Assembly (NCBI GenBank): GCA_028284345.1
Contig: JANQRY010000003.1
Coordinates: 434,001-498,000, forward strand
DNA length: 64,000 nt
Source of the DNA: Hyphococcus sp.
GTDB taxonomy: Bacteria > Pseudomonadota > Alphaproteobacteria > Caulobacterales > Parvularculaceae
Reading direction: 5' to 3'
Part shown: one piece after another, positions 36,240-43,657 of the stretch
How positions within the stretch are numbered: the first letter of the stretch is position 1
How the letters are laid out: each line of letters begins with the position of its first letter
The notes under the pieces: model-generated
The model's input: only the letters and a program-made list of their open reading frames with translations
Database searches by the model: none
What the model was told of the DNA's origin: nothing
Translations under genes and position numbers: made by a program

Positions 36240-36614
36240 ATGGCGCCGGACGATTATTTTCGTGTCATTTTTGGACTCGTCGCCGTCATCGGCTTGATCG
36301 GCGTAGCAGCGCTCATCGCGCGTAAGGCCGGCGTCGTCTCCATGCCGGCTGTCGCGGGGCGAAAACGACGCCTCGCCATCGCCGAAACGCTGCCGCTTGA
36401 TGCGCGCCGGCGTCTGATGATCGTCCGCTGCGACGACCGGGAGCATCTGATCATTCTTGGCGCCCAGTCGGAAACGATTGTCGACACCGGCTTTGACGCC
36501 GCTGTCGTTGAAGACGCAGACGAAACGCCGGGCCGCAATCCTTTCGCCGAGCTGCGCAGCGCGTTCAACAAGACAAAGTCTCCGGAAAAGGACAAAGACC
36601 GGGACGCGGCGTGA
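36240..36614 (+). CDS. fliO: Flagellar biosynthesis protein FliO
   Basis: A 124-residue protein with one N-terminal helix (about 8-28) and a small cytoplasmic domain (RRLAIAETLPLDARRRLMIVRCDDREHLIILG), typical of FliO, which aids FliP assembly in the flagellar export gate. It overlaps fliP by four bases (GTGA). Divergent sequence is normal for FliO; the neighbour settles the call. Confidence 0.88.
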   Translation: MAPDDYFRVIFGLVAVIGLIGVAALIARKAGVVSMPAVAGRKRRLAIAETLPLDARRRLMIVRCDDREHLIILGAQSETIVDTGFDAAVVEDADETPGRNPFAELRSAFNKTKSPEKDKDRDAA

Positions 36615-37360
36615 AACGGCTGCTGCATATCTTTCTGGCGGCGTTTGTCGCATCGCTGATCCTCAGCGCCGACGTTGCCGCGCAGTCGATTACGGTGGAT
36701 ATGGGCGGCGAAGGCGGCGGCTTGTCCGCGCGCATTGTCCAGCTTGTCGTGCTGACGACGATTTTATCGCTCGCGCCGTCGATCCTGATCATGATGACCA
36801 GCTTCATCCGTATCGTGATCGTCCTGTCGCTGTTGCGCATGGCCATCGGCATTCAGCAGAGCCCGCCCAATCCGGTGATCATCTCCCTCGCTCTGTTCCT
36901 GACGGCGTTCATCATGGCCCCGACTTTCGGCGAGGCCTACAACGCCGGCGTCAAACCGTTCATGGCGGAAGAAATCACGCTTGAGGAAGCCTTTCCGAAA
37001 ACCGCTGCGCCGGTGAAGACATTCATGCTGTCGCAGGTCCGGGAAAAGGACCTTGAGCTGTTCTTCAACATGGCCGAGGTCGAGCCGGAGAGCCCGGAAG
37101 CGACGCCGCTCCATGTGCTGGTGCCGGCCTTCATGATTTCCGAACTCCGGCGCGCCTTTGAAATCGGCTTCCTGATCTTTATTCCGTTTCTCATCATCGA
37201 CATGGTGGTTTCCTCGATCCTCATGGCCATGGGCATGCTGATGCTGCCGCCCATCGTGATCTCCCTGCCGTTCAAGCTGATTTTTTTCGTGCTCATCGAC
37301 GGATGGCGCCTGCTTGCGGGCAGCCTTGTCGAAAGTTTCGCAACCGGCCCGCCGGTTTAG
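36611..37360 (+). CDS. fliP: Flagellar type III export gate protein FliP
   Basis: A 249-residue membrane protein that forms the FliP5 core of the flagellar export gate. It begins with a cleavable signal (FVASLILSADVAAQ), then the conserved VLTTILSLAPSILIMMTSF, SLLRMAIGIQQSPPNPV and IDMVVSSILMAMGMLMLPP. GTG 36611 overlaps the fliO stop. No other flagellar gene follows; fliQ, fliR, fliM and fliN must lie elsewhere. Confidence 0.96.
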   Translation: MKRLLHIFLAAFVASLILSADVAAQSITVDMGGEGGGLSARIVQLVVLTTILSLAPSILIMMTSFIRIVIVLSLLRMAIGIQQSPPNPVIISLALFLTAFIMAPTFGEAYNAGVKPFMAEEITLEEAFPKTAAPVKTFMLSQVREKDLELFFNMAEVEPESPEATPLHVLVPAFMISELRRAFEIGFLIFIPFLIIDMVVSSILMAMGMLMLPPIVISLPFKLIFFVLIDGWRLLAGSLVESFATGPPV

Positions 37361-37438
37361 GGCCTCGACGCGTCGCGCCTGTTTTGGCTATAGGGTCCGT
37401 TCAAGCTGCGACGACGACGACATTCAGGACGGATTGCT

Positions 37439-37732
37439 GTGAAAAAAGCCGAAGACTGCACAAACATGGATGAGGTGCGGGCCGAGATCGACCGGGTCGA
37501 CCGGGCCCTCGTCGATCTCCTTGCCGAGCGATGGAGTTACGTCGATCGCGCCTGGGTGTTCAAACGCTCGCCGGACGAGGCGTCCGTGCCCTGGCGCAAT
37601 CGCGATGTCATCGAAAAGGTGAAAACCCGCGCCGAGGAAACCGCCATGCCGGCGGAAATGGCCGAAGCGCTCTGGCGCATGATTATCGGCTGGGGCATTC
37701 AGTATGAGGAAGAGCGCCTCAAGGAGAAGTAA
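37439..37732 (+). CDS. Chorismate mutase, AroQ class
   Basis: A 97-residue helical enzyme that turns chorismate into prephenate for Phe and Tyr synthesis. The helix-1 signature EIDRVDRALVDLLAERW and the C-terminal WRMIIGWGIQYEEERL fit monofunctional AroQ. GTG 37439 is preceded by AGGA. A related fold is isochorismate-pyruvate lyase, which cannot be excluded. It is convergent with the DksA-like gene. Confidence 0.88.
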   Translation: MKKAEDCTNMDEVRAEIDRVDRALVDLLAERWSYVDRAWVFKRSPDEASVPWRNRDVIEKVKTRAEETAMPAEMAEALWRMIIGWGIQYEEERLKEK

Positions 37733-37743
37733 GGCGCGAGCCG

Positions 37744-38079
37744 CTAGTCCACGCAGTCGACACACCGGGCGACGGTCGGGTCTATCTCAAGGCGCGCCCG
37801 CGCAATTTCCTCGCCGCACTCGGCGCAATAACCAAATTCGCCGTCCTCGATTCGCGCGAGCGCGGCGTCGATTTTCTTAAGTTCGCCGGCGCGGCGCGCT
37901 TCCTGTGCGTTCTGCATCGCCTGTTGTTGCAGCGCGTCCTGGCGCGACAGGCGCCCGACCGATTGCTGATCGAGTTCGACGGGCTTGCGTTTCTCTGCGC
38001 TGGCGCCCGACTGCAGGCGCAAATCCTCCCGCCGCTGGCGCAACAGACTGCGAAAGAAAGCAATGTCGTCGTCCCTCAT
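37744..38079 (-). CDS. DksA/TraR-family C4 zinc-finger protein
   Basis: A 111-residue protein with a coiled-coil N-terminal part and the four zinc Cys C85, C88, C106 and C109 (CAEC and CVDC). It is shorter than DksA and lacks the DxxDxA tip in its usual form, so it may bind RNA polymerase like TraR or a DksA paralogue. ATG 38079 overlaps the stop of the preceding gene (ATGA). Confidence 0.88.
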   Translation of the reverse strand: MRDDDIAFFRSLLRQRREDLRLQSGASAEKRKPVELDQQSVGRLSRQDALQQQAMQNAQEARRAGELKKIDAALARIEDGEFGYCAECGEEIARARLEIDPTVARCVDCVD

Positions 38080-38774
38080 GGGCGATAGGTCTCTTTGAGA
38101 TAACGACGAATTCCCTCAGCGCCGGCGACAGACGCGCCGGTGTTGGGATCGTTCAGTCTTGGCGCGCCGCGAACGGGACGCCACAGATATTCGATCTCCA
38201 TGGCGCACAACCGCTCCTTGACGAGCCGCGCGCGCGGATCGCGCTCGGCGCCGAAAAATTCCAGCGGTTTTTCCGGCGCCCGCGACCTGATCCGAAACGT
38301 TCCGGCCAAGAGCCGCGCCAGCATGGCGAATTGCGAGGAAACAAGATTGACGGGCCCCGTCCACTGAATAAACGGGCGCGCGCCGCCATAGGTCTTGACC
38401 AGATAACGCGCGATGTCAGCGCTTTCATACATCTTTTTGTCCGTATTCGGATCAATGAGATACGGAAACTGCGCCTTGCCGCCAAGTTCGACGACCTCGG
38501 GCCGAAACCGCTTGCCGCCTTTCGGGCACGGCCGCACGAGTACGGCGACGCCGGCCTCGGACACCGCTTCGCGGGCAATGCGGCAGAACGGGCAACCTTC
38601 AAATTCATAAAGCACCGGCGTCGCGCCGACATTGGCGGGCGCCGCCGGCGCGCCGGCGCCGAACCGCAAGGCCGAAGCGATGACGGATGTTGCGAGGTGG
38701 AAAAGATAAAAAATGGCGTCACCGATCGACGTTTGTCGAATAAGTTTATGCCACAATCGCGCGCGCCTTGTCAT
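38076..38774 (-). CDS. Two-module glutaredoxin/GST-N-like protein
   Basis: A 232-residue protein. The first module (about 52-130) is glutaredoxin-like, with the redox motif C61-P-F-C64 in YEFEGCPFCRIAR and a cis-Pro in AQFPYLID. The second (about 168-232, PLEFFGAERDPRARLVKER to YLKETY) repeats the fold but has no CxxC. A hydrophobic N-terminal segment (about 15-40) may associate with the membrane. Such doublets are known in plants, algae and some bacteria; the thiol partner is unknown. Coupled to the DksA-like gene. Confidence 0.85.
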   Translation of the reverse strand: MTRRARLWHKLIRQTSIGDAIFYLFHLATSVIASALRFGAGAPAAPANVGATPVLYEFEGCPFCRIAREAVSEAGVAVLVRPCPKGGKRFRPEVVELGGKAQFPYLIDPNTDKKMYESADIARYLVKTYGGARPFIQWTGPVNLVSSQFAMLARLLAGTFRIRSRAPEKPLEFFGAERDPRARLVKERLCAMEIEYLWRPVRGAPRLNDPNTGASVAGAEGIRRYLKETYRP

Positions 38775-38787
38775 TCCGGGGCATGCG

Positions 38788-39237
38788 TCACCCCTGCTTT
38801 TCCCAACGGCCCTGCTGCGATTGCTTCCAATAGGTCGCCTCGCAGCCGGCGTCTTTCACGGACGTCCAGAATTTCCGCGCATCCGCCACGGCTTCGTCAT
38901 CGCGCCCGTCAAAGATCATGACACAGCGTTCCAGTCCGTTGAGCCCGCCTGCATCGGCCGCCGCGCCGTCGACGAGAAACAGGATCTGCGGACCGTTCGG
39001 CGTCTCGTCGCTGTCGGTGATCCAGACGGGCTGGTCGGCGCCGTCCTCGCCCGCGCCGTGAGGCAGAAAACTCTCGTCGCGATAGGTCCACAAATGGGCG
39101 TCGATGCGCTCGGCCCGCTCGCGCGATCCCGCGCGCACCACCGCCCGCCAGCCGCGCTCCAAGGTCTTTTCCAAAAGCCCCGGCAGGACGCCCTCCAAAG
39201 ACGCCCGCTCAAGGTGATAGAAAAGGACTTCGGTCAT
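38788..39237 (-). CDS. holC: DNA polymerase III chi subunit
   Basis: A 149-residue HolC. The start MTEVLFYHLERASLEGVLP, the middle RIDAHLWTYRDESFLPHG, and CVMIFDGRDD match the chi subunit, which links the clamp loader to single-strand binding protein. It overlaps the DUF1499 gene by four bases. Next to pepA, as in many proteobacteria. Confidence 0.95.
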   Translation of the reverse strand: MTEVLFYHLERASLEGVLPGLLEKTLERGWRAVVRAGSRERAERIDAHLWTYRDESFLPHGAGEDGADQPVWITDSDETPNGPQILFLVDGAAADAGGLNGLERCVMIFDGRDDEAVADARKFWTSVKDAGCEATYWKQSQQGRWEKQG

Positions 39238-39677
39238 TCCGCCAGCGCCGCCCGCAATGCGTCGACCCGGGCGCGATTGACGCCCCGATCGCTGTAGCCG
39301 ACGCGGGAGGCCGACCGCACGTGAACCGCTTCCTCGCCCTTGCGAAACTCTACATCGTCGACAAAGCCGAATGTTTTCGAAGCGAAGGTCGCGGCAACAT
39401 ACGTATCGTCGTTTTGCGCAATCTCACCGCCCGCCGCTGCGACGGCGTCCGGGATTTTTTCCCACGCCGTCAGGGGAAGCGGATCGACGCGGTGTTTGTC
39501 GTCGGCGTGCGCTTCGCTCACCACGCAATTGGGCGAGGACGGGCACGCCGCCAGTTCACCGTTTACAAGCCCCGGCGCGGCGCCGCTTTGCGATTTCTGG
39601 CCGAGAAAAAACAAGACGCCGGAAATCATGACGCCGATGGCGAACGCGCCGAGCAAGATGCCGAAGGTCATTTTCAT
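39234..39677 (-). CDS. DUF1499 domain protein
   Basis: A 147-residue protein with an N-terminal membrane helix (about 4-26). The domain marks are ACPSSPNCVVSEA and SRVGYSDRGVNRARV. The function of DUF1499 is not established. It lies between pepA (three bases before) and holC (four-base overlap), so the three genes form an operon. Confidence 0.9.
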   Translation of the reverse strand: MKMTFGILLGAFAIGVMISGVLFFLGQKSQSGAAPGLVNGELAACPSSPNCVVSEAHADDKHRVDPLPLTAWEKIPDAVAAAGGEIAQNDDTYVAATFASKTFGFVDDVEFRKGEEAVHVRSASRVGYSDRGVNRARVDALRAALAE

Positions 39678-39680
39678 CGC

Positions 39681-41168
39681 CTATTCAAAATTTTTGCGGA
39701 CGAACTCATCGAGCAATGCGACGCCGTAGCCAGACCCGCCTTTCGGACAGGTCGGCTTGTCTTTCGTATTCCAGGCCATGCCGGCGATATCGAGATGCGC
39801 CCATGAGACGTCGTCTTTGATAAACCGTCCGAGAAAGGCCGCCGCCGTCGACGAGCCGCCGCCCTTGCCGCCGATATTCTGCATGTCGGCGATGTCGGAC
39901 TTGATCATCTCGTCATGGTTCTTCGTCAGCGGCATGCGCCACAACTTGTCGCCGGACGCCGCCCCGGCGGCGTCGAGTTTCTTCGCAAGCTTGTCGTCCT
40001 TGGTGAACATGCCGCCGAACTCATGGGCGAGGGAAACGATGATGGCGCCGGTGAGCGTCGCCAGATCGATCACCGTTTTCGCCTTGTAGGTTTCCTGCGC
40101 CCACCACAAGGCGTCGGCGAGGACGAGACGGCCTTCGGCGTCGGTGTTCAACACTTCGATCGTCTGGCCCGACATGGATTTGACCACGTCGCCCGGCCGC
40201 TGCGCATTGCCGTCGGGCATGTTTTCGACGAGCCCGACAATGCCGACCACATTGGCTTTCGCCTTACGGCCCGCGATCGCGGCCATGGCGCCCGTCACGG
40301 CGCCGGCGCCGCCCATGTCCCATTTCATGTCTTCCATGCCCGGCGCGGGCTTCAGCGAGATGCCGCCGGTGTCGAAGGTGACGCCCTTGCCGACGATGGC
40401 GACCGGCGCGTCGGTCTTTTTGCCGCCCATCCATTCCATGGCGACGAGCTTTGACTCCCGCACCGAGCCCTGGCCGACGCCGAGCAGCGATCCCATGCCG
40501 AGCTTTTTCATCTCCGCCTCGCCCAGCACCTTCACCTTAACGCCGAGATCGACGAGCTTCTTGCAGCGTTTTGCAAACTCCTCCGGATACAGAATATTCG
40601 CCGGCTCCGAAACAAGGTCGCGGGTCAGGAAAACGCCGTCGCCCAGCTTGCCCAGCGGCGCATATTCGCTTTTTGCGTCCTTCGCCGGCGTGTTGATCGC
40701 GATCTTCGTCAGCGTCGGCTTGTCGGCCTTTTCTTCCTTGGTGCGGTATTTGTCGAAGCGGTAACATTTGAGCCGCGCGCCATGGGCGACCCGCGCGGCG
40801 AGCGCGCCGCCGGATATCTTGCCGCCGGAAAAACCGTCGAGGGCGAAGACAGCTGACTTTTCCCGCGTCGCCAGGGCCCGCGCCGCGCCGGCGCCGCCGA
40901 GATTTTGCGCCGCCAGGGCGTCGAAGTCTTTCTTCGCCCCGGCGCCAATGAGAAACACGAACGGGTTGGAAAGGTCGCCGGGCGAAACGATGTCGAGAAT
41001 CTTTCCCGTCTTCCCTTCAAACGCGGCCGCCTTCATAGCGCGCGCGACGGCGCCCCCCGACGCCTTGTCGACGGCGGCGAAGGCCGCGGTCGGTTTGCGG
41101 TCGTCAAAAACCGGCAACAGGATCGCGCCCGTCTTTGGCAGGGCGGCGGCGGAAAATGAAATTTGCAT
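39681..41168 (-). CDS. pepA: Leucyl aminopeptidase (M17)
   Basis: A 495-residue cytosolic aminopeptidase that removes N-terminal residues from peptides using two metals. The signature NTDAEGRLVLADAL is complete, with VGKGVTFDTGGISLKP and KWDMGGAGAV supplying metal and catalytic residues. Some family members also bind DNA in Xer recombination. It leads the pepA-DUF1499-holC unit and is divergent from lptF. Confidence 0.97.
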   Translation of the reverse strand: MQISFSAAALPKTGAILLPVFDDRKPTAAFAAVDKASGGAVARAMKAAAFEGKTGKILDIVSPGDLSNPFVFLIGAGAKKDFDALAAQNLGGAGAARALATREKSAVFALDGFSGGKISGGALAARVAHGARLKCYRFDKYRTKEEKADKPTLTKIAINTPAKDAKSEYAPLGKLGDGVFLTRDLVSEPANILYPEEFAKRCKKLVDLGVKVKVLGEAEMKKLGMGSLLGVGQGSVRESKLVAMEWMGGKKTDAPVAIVGKGVTFDTGGISLKPAPGMEDMKWDMGGAGAVTGAMAAIAGRKAKANVVGIVGLVENMPDGNAQRPGDVVKSMSGQTIEVLNTDAEGRLVLADALWWAQETYKAKTVIDLATLTGAIIVSLAHEFGGMFTKDDKLAKKLDAAGAASGDKLWRMPLTKNHDEMIKSDIADMQNIGGKGGGSSTAAAFLGRFIKDDVSWAHLDIAGMAWNTKDKPTCPKGGSGYGVALLDEFVRKNFE

Positions 41169-41315
41169 GTATCCCTCGGTTGTTCTGGCTGTTTTTCGTC
41201 TTTTGAAGCCGTTCGCTGATCGCGGCGCGTTTGTTCGCCGGGCGATCCATGCTACGGGCAGGATCGGTTTTGCTGGCGCACTCTAACGGCGCCGATCCAT
41301 AAGGGAAGACCCGCC

Positions 41316-42440
41316 CTGCTTAGCAGTCTCGACAAATATATATTGCGCCAATGCCTTGCGCCGCTCGCCATGATCCTGGCCTCGGTGACGCTGATCGTGT
41401 GGATGACGCAGACGCTGCAGCGGGTTGAAATCGTCGTCGAGCACGGGGCCGGGCTCGCCCTGTTCGGCTTTCTGTCAATCCTGATCATCCCCAGCCTGCT
41501 CGCCGTGATCATTCCCTTCGCGCTCTATGGCGCGGCCGTCTACGCCCTGTACCGCCTGCATTCGGACAGTGAGATCGCCGTCCTCTTCGCCGCGGGCGTC
41601 AGCCGCTGGCGCCTGTCCGCGCCGATCCTTGCGCTCACCGCGGCCGGCGCGCTGGCAACGCTTTACGTCAATGTGGACCTGATGCCGCGCAGCTACCGCG
41701 TTCTCAAGGAAGAAGTCGCGGACATTCGCGCCGACGTGGCAAGCTCCATTTTAAGGAGCGGCGAATTCACCACCTTCGTCGACGGCTTCACCATTTATAT
41801 TGATGAAGCCCGACCGGGCAGCCAGTTCACCGGCCTGCTTGTGAACGACTATCGCGACCCCGACGACGTCAAAACCTATATGGCCGAGCGCGCGCTTTTG
41901 CGCGAAACGGAAAACGGCCCGATGCTGTTCTTGCGCAACGGCAACCTACAGCGTCGCTCAAGCGAAGAGGCCGACGTCGCGATCGTGCCCTTCGACGAAC
42001 TGGCGGTGAACGTTGCGAGCTATCAGGACGCGCCGCGCGAACTCGTCCTTGAGCTGACGGAGCGCTATCCGCGCGAGCTGTTAAATCCCGACATGTCCAA
42101 GCCCTATGATCGCGCCAACGCCGGCAAACTCATCGCCGAGGGCCATTCCCGTTTCGCCGGGCCGCTTTACGCCTTCGCCTATGTCCTGATCGGGCTTTAC
42201 GCGCTTATCGGCGGCCCCTACAGCCGCCGCGGCTATGTCCTGCGCATGGCGGTGGCGGGCGGGGTGATTTTCCTGTTGCGCATCGGCGGATTTCTGGCCC
42301 AGGGGCTCGTCGCCGAATATGGCGGCTACTGGCTGCTCTACGCCATTCCCATCGAAGCGATCGTTATCGTCGCGTTCATGCTCTATGCGCCGCCGCTGGA
42401 AAGCGGCCGACTGCATTTCCGGAAAAGGCGGCCCGCATGA
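41316..42440 (+). CDS. lptF: LPS export permease LptF
   Basis: A permease of about 374 residues, with three helices at each end and a periplasmic beta-jellyroll. It works with LptG and LptB to pull LPS from the inner membrane. The family N-terminus is normally MLSRLDRYILRQ; here LLSSLDKYILRQ is encoded from a CTG at 41316, with AAGGGA nine bases before it. The TTG at 43 in the next bases (41343) would lose nine conserved residues, so a CTG start is proposed. It overlaps lptG by four bases. Confidence 0.9.
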   Translation: MLSSLDKYILRQCLAPLAMILASVTLIVWMTQTLQRVEIVVEHGAGLALFGFLSILIIPSLLAVIIPFALYGAAVYALYRLHSDSEIAVLFAAGVSRWRLSAPILALTAAGALATLYVNVDLMPRSYRVLKEEVADIRADVASSILRSGEFTTFVDGFTIYIDEARPGSQFTGLLVNDYRDPDDVKTYMAERALLRETENGPMLFLRNGNLQRRSSEEADVAIVPFDELAVNVASYQDAPRELVLELTERYPRELLNPDMSKPYDRANAGKLIAEGHSRFAGPLYAFAYVLIGLYALIGGPYSRRGYVLRMAVAGGVIFLLRIGGFLAQGLVAEYGGYWLLYAIPIEAIVIVAFMLYAPPLESGRLHFRKRRPA

Positions 42441-43534
42441 CCCCTCCGGCGACCCTATTTCGATATATGGCGGCGCGGTCGATCGCCGCCATCGGCGGCC
42501 TGCTCCTCATTCTCGCCTGCCTCATTCTGCTGATCGACCTGATCGAAAACCTGCGCTTTGTCGGCAAGACCGAGGGCGCCGGGTTCGGCCTCGCCGTCTC
42601 GCTGACGCTGCTGCGCGCGCCGTCGCTCGCCCAGGCGCTGTTTCCGTTCGTGTTTCTGTTCGGCTCCATCTGGATGTTTTACCAGCTCAACAAGCGGTCC
42701 GAGCTATCGGTCATGCGCTCGGCCGGCCTGTCGATCTGGCGCCTCTTAGGTCCCGCGGCGCTGATCGCCGCGCTCACCGGCTTTTTTATCATTGCGGTCA
42801 TTGATCCCGTCTCGTCGCGAATGCTGTCCTACGCAGAGGCGCTAAAGCTGCAAACGCGCGGCGGCGAGAGCAGCCTCGTGAAAGTCTTTCGCGACGGCAT
42901 CTGGCTGCGCCAGCAAAGCGACAACGCCCATGTCATTATCAACGCCGGCAGTCATGATCGGACCCGCGCCGCCCTCAACGACGTCACCGTGTGGCGGTTC
43001 ACGCCGGACAATAAATTCGTCGAACGCATCGACGCCCGCGACGCCGTTCTTTCCGGCGCGACCATGGAATTGAACGAGGCGCAGATCACCGCCCTCGATG
43101 ATGACAGGCCGCGGAGCGCGCCGGTCTACGCCATTCCGACGACGCTGACCTCCGCCGACCTCGGCGAACGGGTGCAGGCGCCAGAGACCGTTTCCCTGTG
43201 GCGCCTGCCGCGCTTCATCGCGCTCGCCGAAACCGCCGGGCTTCCCACGGTGCGATACCAGATCCGGTTTCATGATCTTTGCTCGACCCCGTTGAAGCTC
43301 CTGGCCATGGTCCTGATCGCCGCCGCCTTTTCCATGCGCCCCATGCGCCTCGGCGGCCAGGCGCAATTGGTGGTGCTGTCCATCGGCGCCGGCTTCGCCC
43401 TCTACATGCTGTCGGAGATATCGACGGCGCTGGGGGAATCCGAAATCGCCCCGGTCGCGCTCGCCGCCTGGGCGCCAGCGGTGATCGCATCCCTGATCGC
43501 CATCTCGGCGCTGCTCCATGTGGAAGAAGGCTGA
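42437..43534 (+). CDS. lptG: LPS export permease LptG
   Basis: A 365-residue partner of LptF. The N-terminal RYMAARSIAAIGGLLLILACLI, a middle periplasmic domain, and the C-terminal LKLLAMVLIAAAFSMRPMR coupling region match LptG. Start overlaps the lptF stop (ATGA). The LptB ATPase that would drive it is encoded 20 kb away in this same window. Confidence 0.95.
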   Translation: MTPPATLFRYMAARSIAAIGGLLLILACLILLIDLIENLRFVGKTEGAGFGLAVSLTLLRAPSLAQALFPFVFLFGSIWMFYQLNKRSELSVMRSAGLSIWRLLGPAALIAALTGFFIIAVIDPVSSRMLSYAEALKLQTRGGESSLVKVFRDGIWLRQQSDNAHVIINAGSHDRTRAALNDVTVWRFTPDNKFVERIDARDAVLSGATMELNEAQITALDDDRPRSAPVYAIPTTLTSADLGERVQAPETVSLWRLPRFIALAETAGLPTVRYQIRFHDLCSTPLKLLAMVLIAAAFSMRPMRLGGQAQLVVLSIGAGFALYMLSEISTALGESEIAPVALAAWAPAVIASLIAISALLHVEEG

Positions 43535-43657
43535 GGCGCCGGACCCGGCCTTTTGCTGGACCTTCCGGGCGATGCAATTTATCGGTTGATGGTGATTCGT
43601 CCGGCCGGGCGCGCGGAATATCGGCGCCCGGTTTTTGAGCTGTTCTCAGGAGTAGGC

